NCBI GenBank assembly: GCA_016302165.1
Contig: JAEDOD010000062.1
Span: forward strand, 1 to 10,626
Origin: Sphaerochaetaceae bacterium
GTDB lineage: Bacteria; Spirochaetota; Spirochaetia; Sphaerochaetales; Sphaerochaetaceae
Reading direction: 5' to 3'
Length of the DNA: 10,626 nt
The translations under genes and the position numbers were made by a program. Positions within the stretch are counted from its first letter, which is position 1. Each line of letters starts with the position of its first letter. Under the pieces are notes generated by a model. It was not told the origin of the DNA. It saw only the letters and a list, made by a program, of their open reading frames with translations, and did no database searches. This document shows, one piece after another, positions 1 to 6,711 of the stretch.

Positions 1-3
1 CAT
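1..3 (-). other. Probable start codon of the next minus-strand gene (continues off the left edge)
   Basis: Reading the minus strand, an ATG lies 14 nt after the TAG stop of the Smr gene and is preceded by AAAAGG, a weak Shine-Dalgarno at very short spacing. This suggests a third gene in the CBS-ACT/Smr operon. Only the start codon is in the window, so nothing can be said about the product. Confidence 0.35.
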
Positions 4-17
4 TACCTTTTGAAGTT

Positions 18-1673
18 CTAATCCTTCTTTTCCTTCAGGACTACCCAAAGGGCTCCGCTTCCTCCCTTGGATAGAGGAGCATTGGAAATGTCTGAAACAG
101 CGTCACTTTCCCTTAGGACTCCTTCGGCAACTTCCCTCAGTACGCCCTGTCCATCCTCGCTATGAAGTCCCTTTCCTGTGATGATGGAGATCTTCCTCAG
201 TCCATTGGATAGTGATGAAGAGAGGAACTCCCTTACCTTCACTTCGCTATCCTTCTGAGTCTCCCCATGAAGGTCCAGGGTAGCCTGGGGGTCCATTCTC
301 TTAAGTTCTGTGAAGGTGAAGGTCCTTCGTTTGACCTTGCCGTCACCCTTCTCCTTCAATATCTCTTCAAAGGTCTTTTCAGGAACTTTGTCCTTCTTCT
401 TTTCATAGGAGGAGAGCACTGTAGAGAAGGAATGTTTAGGCTCGAAAGGCTTTGAGACCCTTCTCGTCTCCGTCTCTTCTTTTTCCTCCTCCTTTTTCTC
501 TTCCGTCTCTTTTCTTACGTAATCCTTGTTGGCTCCGCCCACTATGGACCAGACCACGTCGGAAGAAACCTTGTTATCTTCGTTCTCTTCAAGGAAGAAG
601 GAATCATTTTCAGGCTCCTGGAAGAAGACAGCTGGAGAAGGAGCCTCGACAGTATCCTCCTCTCTCCTTCTTCTTTCCTTTTCGCTGAAGGAGGATAATA
701 TTTCTGAGAAGTCCTTGGTAGGAGTGTAGGAGCTTTTCTCCCTTTCCTCCTTTACTTCCTTCTTCTCTTCAATTACTGGAGCCTTCTCTTCCTTCTTCTC
801 CTCTCTCACAAAGTTCTCGTTGGCCCCGCCCATGACGGACCACACTACAGAGGATGAAATTGGAATGTCCTCGTCTTTCTCAAGGAAGAAGTTGGGCTCC
901 GGAGGAGGAGTGAACTCTTCCTCCTTCCTTGTTTCCTTTTTCTCTATTTTCTCCTCTTTCTCTTCCTTCTCTTCCTTTTTAAGGCTCTTCTGCTTCACGC
1001 CTTCGTAGTCGGAAAGGATTTCAGAGAAGCTCTTTGAAGGGGAATACTTGGGAGTGGACCGGGAATAGGATGGCGTCTCTCTCTCTTTATCCTTAGCCTT
1101 CTCCTCCTCTTTCCTTACATAGTTAGGGTTTCTGCCGCCGATTACTGACCAGACAGCTTCAGCGCTGGGTTTATCCTCTTCGCTTTCTTCAACAAATAGA
1201 GTGGTGCCCTTGATTTCTTCCCTTTTCTTTTCAATAGGCTTCTCTTCCTTTTTCTTCTCCTTCCTCACCACACCTTCATACTGGTCCAGGATGTCCTGGA
1301 AGGATTTTGTGGCCTTGTATTTAGGGGAAGAATAGGAAGGAGCTTTCTCTTCCTTCTTCTTTGTCTTCTTTCCTTCCCACTGGTCAAGGATGTCACCAAA
1401 GGAGGACGGAGAGGAATGGGCGCTGCTTTTAGGAAGGCTATATGGGTTTCCTGTCTTTTCGTAGGATTCAAGAATATCCTTGAAGGAAGCAGAAGGAATG
1501 TAGCCCTGGACTATTTCTCCAGGTTTTTTGGCCACAGGTTTTGGAGGAGCCGGCTTTTTCTTCTCTGGTTCCTTCTTCTCCTTAAGCACTATATTATCGA
1601 AAGGGCTTGGTTCCCTTTCCTCAATTCTCTTCTCAGGCCTCCGTTTTTCCGGAGTCTTCTTTTTCCTCGACAA
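18..1673 (-). CDS. Smr-domain protein with long charged, repeat-bearing N-terminal region
   Basis: The C-terminus (about residues 464-547) is an Smr domain: LDLHG at 466-470, IITGKGLHS at 497-505, and GGSGALWVVL near the end. Smr domains are known as nucleic-acid-binding or nicking modules, found for example at the end of MutS2. The first ~450 residues are Lys/Glu-rich and probably disordered, with two interleaved repeats. One is [STD]-F-x-[DE]-I-L-x-x-[YWF]-E, at about residues 63, 91, 124, 215, 321, 415 and 434. The other is V-W-S-[VI]-x-G-G-x-N-x-x-[YF]-V-R at 174, 277 and 374. The start is TTG; no ATG occurs in frame before Met460, and GGAAG lies 7 nt upstream inside the end of the CBS-ACT gene. 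The gene begins 2 nt after that gene's stop, so the two are probably translationally coupled. Stand-alone Smr proteins are usually about 100-250 residues, so this one is unusually long. The cellular role is unknown. Confidence 0.85.
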   Translation of the reverse strand: MSRKKKTPEKRRPEKRIEEREPSPFDNIVLKEKKEPEKKKPAPPKPVAKKPGEIVQGYIPSASFKDILESYEKTGNPYSLPKSSAHSSPSSFGDILDQWEGKKTKKKEEKAPSYSSPKYKATKSFQDILDQYEGVVRKEKKKEEKPIEKKREEIKGTTLFVEESEEDKPSAEAVWSVIGGRNPNYVRKEEEKAKDKERETPSYSRSTPKYSPSKSFSEILSDYEGVKQKSLKKEEKEEKEEKIEKKETRKEEEFTPPPEPNFFLEKDEDIPISSSVVWSVMGGANENFVREEKKEEKAPVIEEKKEVKEEREKSSYTPTKDFSEILSSFSEKERRRREEDTVEAPSPAVFFQEPENDSFFLEENEDNKVSSDVVWSIVGGANKDYVRKETEEKKEEEKEETETRRVSKPFEPKHSFSTVLSSYEKKKDKVPEKTFEEILKEKGDGKVKRRTFTFTELKRMDPQATLDLHGETQKDSEVKVREFLSSSLSNGLRKISIITGKGLHSEDGQGVLREVAEGVLRESDAVSDISNAPLSKGGSGALWVVLKEKKD

Positions 1674-1675
1674 AC

Positions 1676-2314
1676 CTACACTTCCCTGATATCCAGATTT
1701 CCATCCACAAGGTCTGATAGTACAGTCCTGAGGCTTTCCTCATCCACTCCATTCACCTTCATGATGATTGTGGAGTATCCCTGGTCGCTGTCCAGGTTTC
1801 CAATGGAGATGATATTGGCTCCTGTCTTCTCCAGTGCTATGGCTATTTTCAGGATAGTACCTGGCTCATCCTTGATGCGGAATGTTACTCTGATTCCATA
1901 GTGTCTGGAGCCGAAGAGCTCAAGAAGGAGACGGAACAGGTCTGAACGGGTGACCACTCCCACCAGCTTTCCCTTTTCATCCACTACAGGAAGGAAAGAG
2001 ATGTCATTATCGCTCATCTTCTTTGCAGCCTGCTCCACAGGATCATCCATAAAGACGGTGACCACTTCCCTGGTCATTACGTCTCCAACCTTGACTTTGG
2101 ATAACAGGAGGGCAAACTCCACTATGGAGACCTTACGGTCAGCAGCGGCATTGATGATGTTCTTTTCAGTAATGATTCCAATCAGATTACCATCATCAGA
2201 AAGCACAGGTAGACGCTGGATCCCTTCCTTCTTCATTATTTCAAAGGCTTCAAAGACACCTCTATCTGGAGTGATTGTCACTGGATCAATGGTCATGTTC
2301 TTGGATACTGTCAT
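1676..2314 (-). CDS. CBS-domain pair plus ACT domain protein (AcuB-like)
   Basis: This 212-residue protein has two CBS motifs (about residues 7-58 and 78-132), with the typical pattern of a Pro-Val segment followed by G-x-L-[IV]-G-[IV]-[IV]-T. A C-terminal ACT domain follows (about 140-212), beginning near YGIRVTFRIKDEPGTIL. CBS pairs bind adenine nucleotides and ACT domains bind small ligands such as amino acids, so a ligand-sensing regulatory role is likely; the ligand and partner cannot be read from sequence. There is no catalytic domain. I chose the second of two consecutive ATGs because AAGGAGG sits 5 nt upstream of it; the first ATG (2317) adds one residue and is too close to the Shine-Dalgarno. 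An upstream GTG at 2341 would place the Shine-Dalgarno inside the gene. It is the first gene of the operon with the Smr gene. Confidence 0.88.
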   Translation of the reverse strand: MTVSKNMTIDPVTITPDRGVFEAFEIMKKEGIQRLPVLSDDGNLIGIITEKNIINAAADRKVSIVEFALLLSKVKVGDVMTREVVTVFMDDPVEQAAKKMSDNDISFLPVVDEKGKLVGVVTRSDLFRLLLELFGSRHYGIRVTFRIKDEPGTILKIAIALEKTGANIISIGNLDSDQGYSTIIMKVNGVDEESLRTVLSDLVDGNLDIREV

Positions 2315-2368
2315 CATACCCTCCTTTTTCCGATGATACACTTTTTATCCGAAGGAAGAAAAGTAATC

Positions 2369-2397
2369 TTGATTATAGCGAAGGTTTTTTCTATAAT
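2369..2397 (+). promoter_or_regulatory. tRNA-Arg promoter
   Basis: TTGATT (2369-2374) and a perfect TATAAT (2392-2397) are separated by exactly 17 nt. Transcription is expected to start near 2404, leaving a leader of only about five bases before the mature tRNA 5' end at 2409. Confidence 0.75.
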
Positions 2398-2402
2398 TTC
2401 AC
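2372..2402 (-). promoter_or_regulatory. Candidate promoter of the CBS-ACT/Smr operon
   Basis: On the minus strand a perfect TATAAT (2377 down to 2372) lies about 58 nt upstream of the CBS-ACT start. The best -35 candidate is GTGAAA (2402-2397) at a rather long 19-nt spacing, which makes this promoter less certain. It overlaps the tRNA promoter on the opposite strand. Confidence 0.42.
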
Positions 2403-2408
2403 AGTATC

Positions 2409-2480
2409 GGCCCCATGGTTTAATGGATAGAACAAATCCCTCCTAAGGATTAGATGGCAGTTCGATTCTGCCTGGGACCA
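2409..2480 (+). tRNA. tRNA-Arg, anticodon CCT
   Basis: The 72-nt cloverleaf folds fully by eye: acceptor 2409-2415 with 2473-2479, D stem GTTT/GAAC, anticodon stem AATCC/GGATT around loop CTCCTAA (anticodon CCT at 2442-2444), a 4-nt variable region, T stem GGCAG/CTGCC around TTCGATT, and discriminator A2480. It reads AGG codons (Arg). The acceptor stem has one mismatch, C3 opposite A70 (2411 and 2477). No CCA follows the discriminator (the next bases are GGA), so CCA must be added post-transcriptionally. The gene stands alone with its own promoter and terminator, between two minus-strand operons. Confidence 0.93.
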
Positions 2481-2485
2481 GGAAG

Positions 2486-2508
2486 AGACGGAGAAATCCG
2501 TCTTTTTT
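2486..2508 (+). terminator. Intrinsic terminator of tRNA-Arg
   Basis: A perfect 7-bp stem (AGACGGA/TCCGTCT) is closed by a GAAA tetraloop and followed by a T run through 2508. It lies six bases after the tRNA. Confidence 0.88.
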
Positions 2509-2520
2509 CTTTTGTAGACA

Positions 2521-2542
2521 AGGAGCCCCTTCCGGAGCTCCT
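2521..2542 (-). terminator. Candidate terminator hairpin of the topA operon
   Basis: AGGAGC/GCTCCT form a 6-bp stem with a 10-nt loop, just downstream of the topA stop. No clear T run follows on the minus strand, so it may be a weak terminator or a 3'-end stabilising hairpin. It faces the tRNA terminator from the opposite direction. Confidence 0.45.
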
Positions 2543-2547
2543 CGAAA

Positions 2548-5250
2548 TCACTTTCTCTTTCTTACAATCTTTTTCTTAGGGCCTTTTGCCTTATGGTCTT
2601 CGATGGCGGCCATCACCTTCTCCTGGTTGAGAGATGAGATATCCTCCTTGTCTTCCTTGGAGAGAGCCACGTTCTCTCCATTCCACTTCAGGTAGTAGCC
2701 ATACTTTCCAGACACCAGGTAAGCCTCAGTTCCGTCAGGAAGAGTGAAGGTCTTTTCAGCTTCCACACCCTTTCCTTCCTTCTCTCCGCTTTCCTTGGCA
2801 ATCTCGATGATGCGCTCAAGAGTCAGATTCTCAGGGTTCTTCTTCTCTTCTGGAGGAAGCGGGATATTCCTTTCGCCCCACTTGATGTATGAGCCATATC
2901 TTCCTCTCTTGACTTCTATTGGCTTTCCTTCCAGCTCCCCCTTGATTTCGCTGGGCTTCTGGCCATTCACCACACTCTCAAGAGTGACTGTAAGAGGATC
3001 TGTCACCTTTACGTTCTCGCCCTTCACCGTTGCATAGAAGCCGTAGGGGCCTACCTTCAGCACTACAGGGTTTCCTTCTTCATCCTTTCCCAATTCCTTT
3101 GGAAGAGTGAAAAGCATACTGATGAAAGCCTTATCAGCTTCCTCGGCGTTTCCTGCCTTCTTGGGCCAGGAAACCTTAGCCCCGTCGCTGTTCCTAACAA
3201 TGTAGTCCCCCCATCTTCCCTTCTTCAGGGAGTATTCTCCATAGAGCTCTGTGCCCTTGGCCTCTTCAGGGAAAAGTATTCTTTCAGCATCGCTGTCGCT
3301 GAAGGTTCCTGGATATAGATCTGAAGGAATGGACTTCATAACGTCTTTGCCATTTTCGTCCTTCAGGGATGAAAGAAGGTAGGGACCGAACTTTCCGATC
3401 CTTATTTCGTAGCTCACCTTCTCTTCATTGTGAAGAAAAGAGTAATCAAGACCGGAGAGAAGAAGGTTCTTTGCCTCCCCTGGCTTCATTCCGCTCTTTA
3501 CAGCACTGATATCCTTCTCCAGTCCGCTTTTGTTTTCTTCTCCACCGAACCAGAAAGCTGAGAGATAATTCTCCTTATCCTTCTCTCCACGGGCGATGGC
3601 ATCCAGGCCTGCTTCCATTTCCTTGGTAAAGTCATAACCGATGTAGAGTGGGAAGGCCTTCTCCAGGAAGGAGTCCACGAAGAAACCTGTGAAGGTGGGA
3701 ACCAGCACTGAGTTCTGCTTCACCACATATCCTCTGTCCACAAGGGTGGAGATTATGGTTGCGTAGGTGCTAGGTCTTCCGATCTCTTCGCTTTCAAGCT
3801 TCTGCACCAGCCCCGCTTCGCTGTAGCGCTGGGGAGGAAGAGTGACGTGGCCCTTGGCTTCCCCCTTCTCCACTTTCACTTTGTCTCCAACGGAGAGAAG
3901 AGGAAGAACCTGGTTCTTCTCCTCCTCCTTGTCGGAAGAGGCCATGTATACTCGTCTGAAGCCTTCATACTTCATTACGCTTCCGCTGGAAGAGAGCACA
4001 TGTTCTCCACACTGGAGCTTTACGCTGGTGACAGCCTTCACGCTGTTCTTCATCTGGGAGGCTATGGTGCGCTTCCAGATTAGAGTGTAGAGATTAAGTT
4101 CATCTCCCCTAAGTCCTGTCTCCTGAGGAGTGCGGAACCTGTCTCCTGCAGGCCTTATGGCTTCATGGGCCTCCTGGGCTCCCAAGGTCTTGGCCTTGTA
4201 TTGTCTTACCTGGAGCCAGGAATCGCCATAGGTATTCCTGATGTAGTCTGCAGCTGCATTGATGCATTCCTGGCTTAAGGTCGGGGAGTCTGTTCTCATG
4301 TAGGTGATGAAACCATTCTCATATAACCTCTGGGCCAAAGCCATGACTTCCTTTGCGCTCTTATTGAGCTTTCTAGTTGCGTCCTGCTGGAGAGTGGAGG
4401 TGGTGAAAGGCCAGCTTGGCTTCTCCACCTTCTCGCTTTCCTGAAGGGATATGACTTCAGCTTCCTTTCCTTTGAGACTAGTGCAGATTCTCTCTGCCTC
4501 CTCCATGCTCAGCACCAGTGACCCATCCTTCACAAGACCTGTGGCACCATCAAAGGACTTGGATGTGGCTATGGTCTTGCCACCAGAGGAGATTAGAGTT
4601 GCAGAGAAAAGCTTTCCATCCTTATCCATCTCTGCGTAGACGGAGGAATATGAGGAGGAGCGGAAGGCTCTTCTCTCCTTCTCCTTCTCCACAATCAGCT
4701 TCAAGGCTGGAGACTGGACACGGCCGGCAGAATACTTGGATCCCAGTTTACGGGAAAGGATAGGAGATATTCCGTAGCCCTGGAGTCTATCCACGGTACG
4801 TCTGGCCTCCTGGGCCCTTACCAGGTCCATATCAATCTCCCTGCAGTTGGAGAAGGCTTCATTGATGGCCTTCTTGGTGATTTCATGGAAAACCATTCTA
4901 TATACAGGAACCTTAGGCTGAAGCTGTGAGTAGAGGTGCCAGGCAATGGATTCCCCTTCCCTATCCTCATCGCTTGCAAGAATAAGCTGGTCCACCTTCT
5001 TAAGGTCCTTCTTCAGTTCAGAAAGGATCTTCTCCTTCCCTGCCACCACCACATAGTCCAGAGCGAAGCCGTTTTGGCAATCCACTCCGTATAGTCCTGG
5101 CTTCTTCGGATCTGGGTTGGCATCAAGGTCCACCACATGGCCCATGCTGGCCTTCACTATACAGGTGGAAGGAAGATATTTTCCGATTGTCTTGGCCTTG
5201 GTCGGGGACTCCACTATTATCAGGCTCTTCTTTGTTGGGTCTGCTATCAA
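2548..5250 (-). CDS. topA: DNA topoisomerase I (type IA)
   Basis: TopA relaxes negative supercoils by transient single-strand cleavage in the cytoplasm. The 900-residue product starts with a TOPRIM domain: IIVESPTKAKTIGKYL with catalytic Glu14, and SDEDREGE with Asp94, Asp96 and Glu98. The core follows, with SAGRVQSPALKLIVEKE near residue 174 and the active-site tyrosine Tyr317 in GFITYMRTDS. The C-terminus has no cysteines and therefore no zinc ribbons. It carries five aromatic-Gly repeats of the Toprim C-terminal repeat type, near residues 621, 679, 735, 784 and 849, and ends in a basic tail. The start is TTG, with AAAGGAG 9 nt upstream; the first residues run directly into the TOPRIM strand and no better start exists. 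It lies 14 nt after the exported-protein gene, whose stop codon overlaps this Shine-Dalgarno, so the two are almost certainly co-transcribed. Confidence 0.98.
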   Translation of the reverse strand: MIADPTKKSLIIVESPTKAKTIGKYLPSTCIVKASMGHVVDLDANPDPKKPGLYGVDCQNGFALDYVVVAGKEKILSELKKDLKKVDQLILASDEDREGESIAWHLYSQLQPKVPVYRMVFHEITKKAINEAFSNCREIDMDLVRAQEARRTVDRLQGYGISPILSRKLGSKYSAGRVQSPALKLIVEKEKERRAFRSSSYSSVYAEMDKDGKLFSATLISSGGKTIATSKSFDGATGLVKDGSLVLSMEEAERICTSLKGKEAEVISLQESEKVEKPSWPFTTSTLQQDATRKLNKSAKEVMALAQRLYENGFITYMRTDSPTLSQECINAAADYIRNTYGDSWLQVRQYKAKTLGAQEAHEAIRPAGDRFRTPQETGLRGDELNLYTLIWKRTIASQMKNSVKAVTSVKLQCGEHVLSSSGSVMKYEGFRRVYMASSDKEEEKNQVLPLLSVGDKVKVEKGEAKGHVTLPPQRYSEAGLVQKLESEEIGRPSTYATIISTLVDRGYVVKQNSVLVPTFTGFFVDSFLEKAFPLYIGYDFTKEMEAGLDAIARGEKDKENYLSAFWFGGEENKSGLEKDISAVKSGMKPGEAKNLLLSGLDYSFLHNEEKVSYEIRIGKFGPYLLSSLKDENGKDVMKSIPSDLYPGTFSDSDAERILFPEEAKGTELYGEYSLKKGRWGDYIVRNSDGAKVSWPKKAGNAEEADKAFISMLFTLPKELGKDEEGNPVVLKVGPYGFYATVKGENVKVTDPLTVTLESVVNGQKPSEIKGELEGKPIEVKRGRYGSYIKWGERNIPLPPEEKKNPENLTLERIIEIAKESGEKEGKGVEAEKTFTLPDGTEAYLVSGKYGYYLKWNGENVALSKEDKEDISSLNQEKVMAAIEDHKAKGPKKKIVRKRK

Positions 5251-5264
5251 CTCAAAGCGCTCCT

Positions 5265-5840
5265 TTATTCGTCGATTTTGGTCAGGACAAAGCTTCCGTC
5301 ACCATTTTGGTCTGGATTGGTGAAGAAGAGGCCTTTTGCAAAGTCCTTATCCGTGTCCAAAGCAAAAGTTAATTGCTCTTTGCCGTTCTCGTCAAGAGAG
5401 AAGGAGAAGAGGGATGATACCTTGATCTTCATGTTGAAGGCGCTGACAGTGATGGAGGAAAGGGACTCTTCGGAAGTGGATTCTATGGAAGAAACCATCC
5501 ATTTTCCCGGGTTCACCGGTGTCAGGTTAATCTTCTTATTATTATGTCTGAAGGATTCTCCTTCACTGGTCTTCTCTCCATATTTATGCCACTCGCTGTA
5601 GCTTTCGCTTGTAGGAAGGACCACAGGGAATATTCTGTATTCCCCGCTTTCCTCCAGAAGCCATATCTCCCTGAGCCATTCCTCCTCCACCTCAACGACC
5701 TTCAGCATAAGGGAGGACATCTTTCCACCGTTGGTCTTTTTGGTAGGGTTATTCCATATGTAGGTGCCTTCCCAGCCTTGAGCCACAATGGAGGCTATAA
5801 GCAAAGTCGAGAACAGCAATGAAACTATTATCCTTTTCAA
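5265..5840 (-). CDS. Exported protein of unknown function, upstream of topA
   Basis: I do not recognise this 191-residue protein. It begins with a clear Sec signal peptide (MKRIIVSLLFSTLLIASIVA, likely cut before Gln21) and has no lipobox cysteine; indeed it has no cysteines at all. The mature part (about 171 residues) is rich in Ser, Thr, Glu and aromatic residues in alternating patterns that suggest a beta-sandwich or small barrel, destined for the periplasm or outside. The start is TTG with GGAG 6 nt upstream, and it is fixed by the signal peptide. It is the first gene of the operon with topA. A shared function is not obvious; the pairing may simply reflect shared transcription. It is divergent from the lipoprotein gene at 5958. 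Confidence 0.8.
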   Translation of the reverse strand: MKRIIVSLLFSTLLIASIVAQGWEGTYIWNNPTKKTNGGKMSSLMLKVVEVEEEWLREIWLLEESGEYRIFPVVLPTSESYSEWHKYGEKTSEGESFRHNNKKINLTPVNPGKWMVSSIESTSEESLSSITVSAFNMKIKVSSLFSFSLDENGKEQLTFALDTDKDFAKGLFFTNPDQNGDGSFVLTKIDE

Positions 5841-5864
5841 TTCAAACTCCTAGGCTTTTGACTT

Positions 5865-5894
5865 TTAACACCCTTTTCCTCTTATGTCTATAGT
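5865..5894 (+). promoter_or_regulatory. Promoter of the lipoprotein gene
   Basis: TTAACA (5865-5870, five of six matches to TTGACA) and TATAGT (5889-5894, five of six to TATAAT) are 18 nt apart. Transcription would start near 5901, giving a leader of about 57 nt that is strikingly C/T-rich. I could not find an equally good promoter for the divergent exported-protein/topA operon. Confidence 0.6.
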
Positions 5895-5957
5895 TAAGAC
5901 ACAATAAACTCACCCTCTCTTCTTCCAACTTCCTCACTCTTGGTTTATCCTCAGACC

Positions 5958-6662
5958 ATGAAAAAAACAGTTCCGCTTATACTTTCAGCCATAGTTTTTC
6001 TTTCATCCTGTACAGTGTCTCAAGCCCTGGAGACCCAGTCAGCCCTGTCTGGGACAGCAGAGACGAAGCTGGAAGTGGACCAGTTCTTCCTTGACCTTCT
6101 GGAGGATTTCTCGGATTTCGAAAGTAAAAGCGGATACTCAATCATGGATGAGGCCATGCTGAACCTTACAGACAGGATCAACTCCTCCTCATCCTCTTCC
6201 TCCGTAAAGCTCCTTACAGACGGCAACAGCAGGAAATATGTAATCTCCTTCGACTACTCAAGCCTGGAGAAGCTGGTATATGACCTTAACGGAGGAAAGG
6301 ACAATACTCTCCTTTCTCTGGAAGAGAATAAGGTGGCCCTTAATCTCACCTATGACAACTACGATGAGCTGGAAAGCGTGATACCATTCCTTTCTGACCC
6401 GAACTTTGAGGTATATGGTCCCAGGTACTCCAACGGCATGACAGAGGAGGAGTATAAGGACATGATATCCTTCCTCCTTGGAGAGGAGGGCGTGGAGGCT
6501 CTGGAGAAGAGCTTCGTATCCATAGATATCAGGACTCCTGGAGACATAACAGGAACCAAGGGAGCAATGAAGATAGGCTCCAGACGGGCTGTATTCTCAT
6601 TCCCGATCATTGATTTCCTTCTTCTCAATGAGCCTTTAACCTTTTCTGTGGAATGGAAATAG
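5958..6662 (+). CDS. Probable lipoprotein of unknown function
   Basis: The 234-residue product opens with MKKTVPLILSAIVFLSSC, a lipoprotein signal with Cys18 as the predicted lipidated residue in a relaxed box (LSSC) of the kind spirochaetes tolerate. The mature protein is acidic, with a serine run at 76-82. Its C-terminal part (about 185-234) has the pattern S-x-D-I-R-T-P-G-D-I, then T-K-G, then alternating hydrophobic strands. This resembles lipoproteins of the LppM/DUF3153 type, which are thought to bind amphipathic ligands; that link is from memory and is an inference. I chose ATG 5958 over the TTG at 5940 because the signal peptide begins there. No Shine-Dalgarno is visible upstream, which is unusual in this window. 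It is monocistronic and followed by a hairpin. Confidence 0.82.
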   Translation: MKKTVPLILSAIVFLSSCTVSQALETQSALSGTAETKLEVDQFFLDLLEDFSDFESKSGYSIMDEAMLNLTDRINSSSSSSSVKLLTDGNSRKYVISFDYSSLEKLVYDLNGGKDNTLLSLEENKVALNLTYDNYDELESVIPFLSDPNFEVYGPRYSNGMTEEEYKDMISFLLGEEGVEALEKSFVSIDIRTPGDITGTKGAMKIGSRRAVFSFPIIDFLLLNEPLTFSVEWK

Positions 6663-6688
6663 AAAATAACTATCTAAAACGCATAAGA

Positions 6689-6711
6689 GAAACCCCCGGT
6701 CTGGGGGTTTC
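6689..6711 (+). terminator. GC-rich hairpin after the lipoprotein gene
   Basis: GAAACCCCC and GGGGGTTTC form a perfect 9-bp stem around a 5-nt loop, 26 nt after the stop codon. The T tract is short (the 3' arm ends in TTTCC), so termination relies mainly on the stem. It is symmetric enough to act also on transcripts reading through from rpsD. Confidence 0.7.

Noticed and set aside
513..1487. Repeats in the Smr gene considered as a CRISPR array or DNA-level tandem repeats
   Set aside because: The similarity is in the protein; the DNA copies differ at many codon positions and spacing is irregular, and the frame is open throughout.
1416..1901. Long open frame on the plus strand, opposite the Smr and CBS-ACT genes
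   Set aside because: It crosses the junction of two well-supported minus-strand genes, has no domain, and arises from the purine-rich codon bias of the coding strand.
1950..2336. Open frame on the plus strand opposite the CBS-ACT gene
   Set aside because: It is fully antisense to a clear CBS-ACT domain protein, and its Ser/Thr-rich product is typical of a mirror frame.
2478..2480. CCA at the end of the tRNA as an encoded 3' terminus
   Set aside because: The two Cs pair with G1 and G2 of the acceptor stem and A2480 is the discriminator; counting them as CCA would leave only four acceptor pairs.
5137..5601. Plus-strand frame opposite topA and the exported-protein gene
   Set aside because: It runs antisense across two supported genes and has neither a ribosome-binding site nor a recognisable motif.
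5858..5863. TTGACT as the -35 of the lipoprotein gene
   Set aside because: No -10 hexamer fits at 16-18 nt; the pair TTAACA/TATAGT just downstream fits much better.
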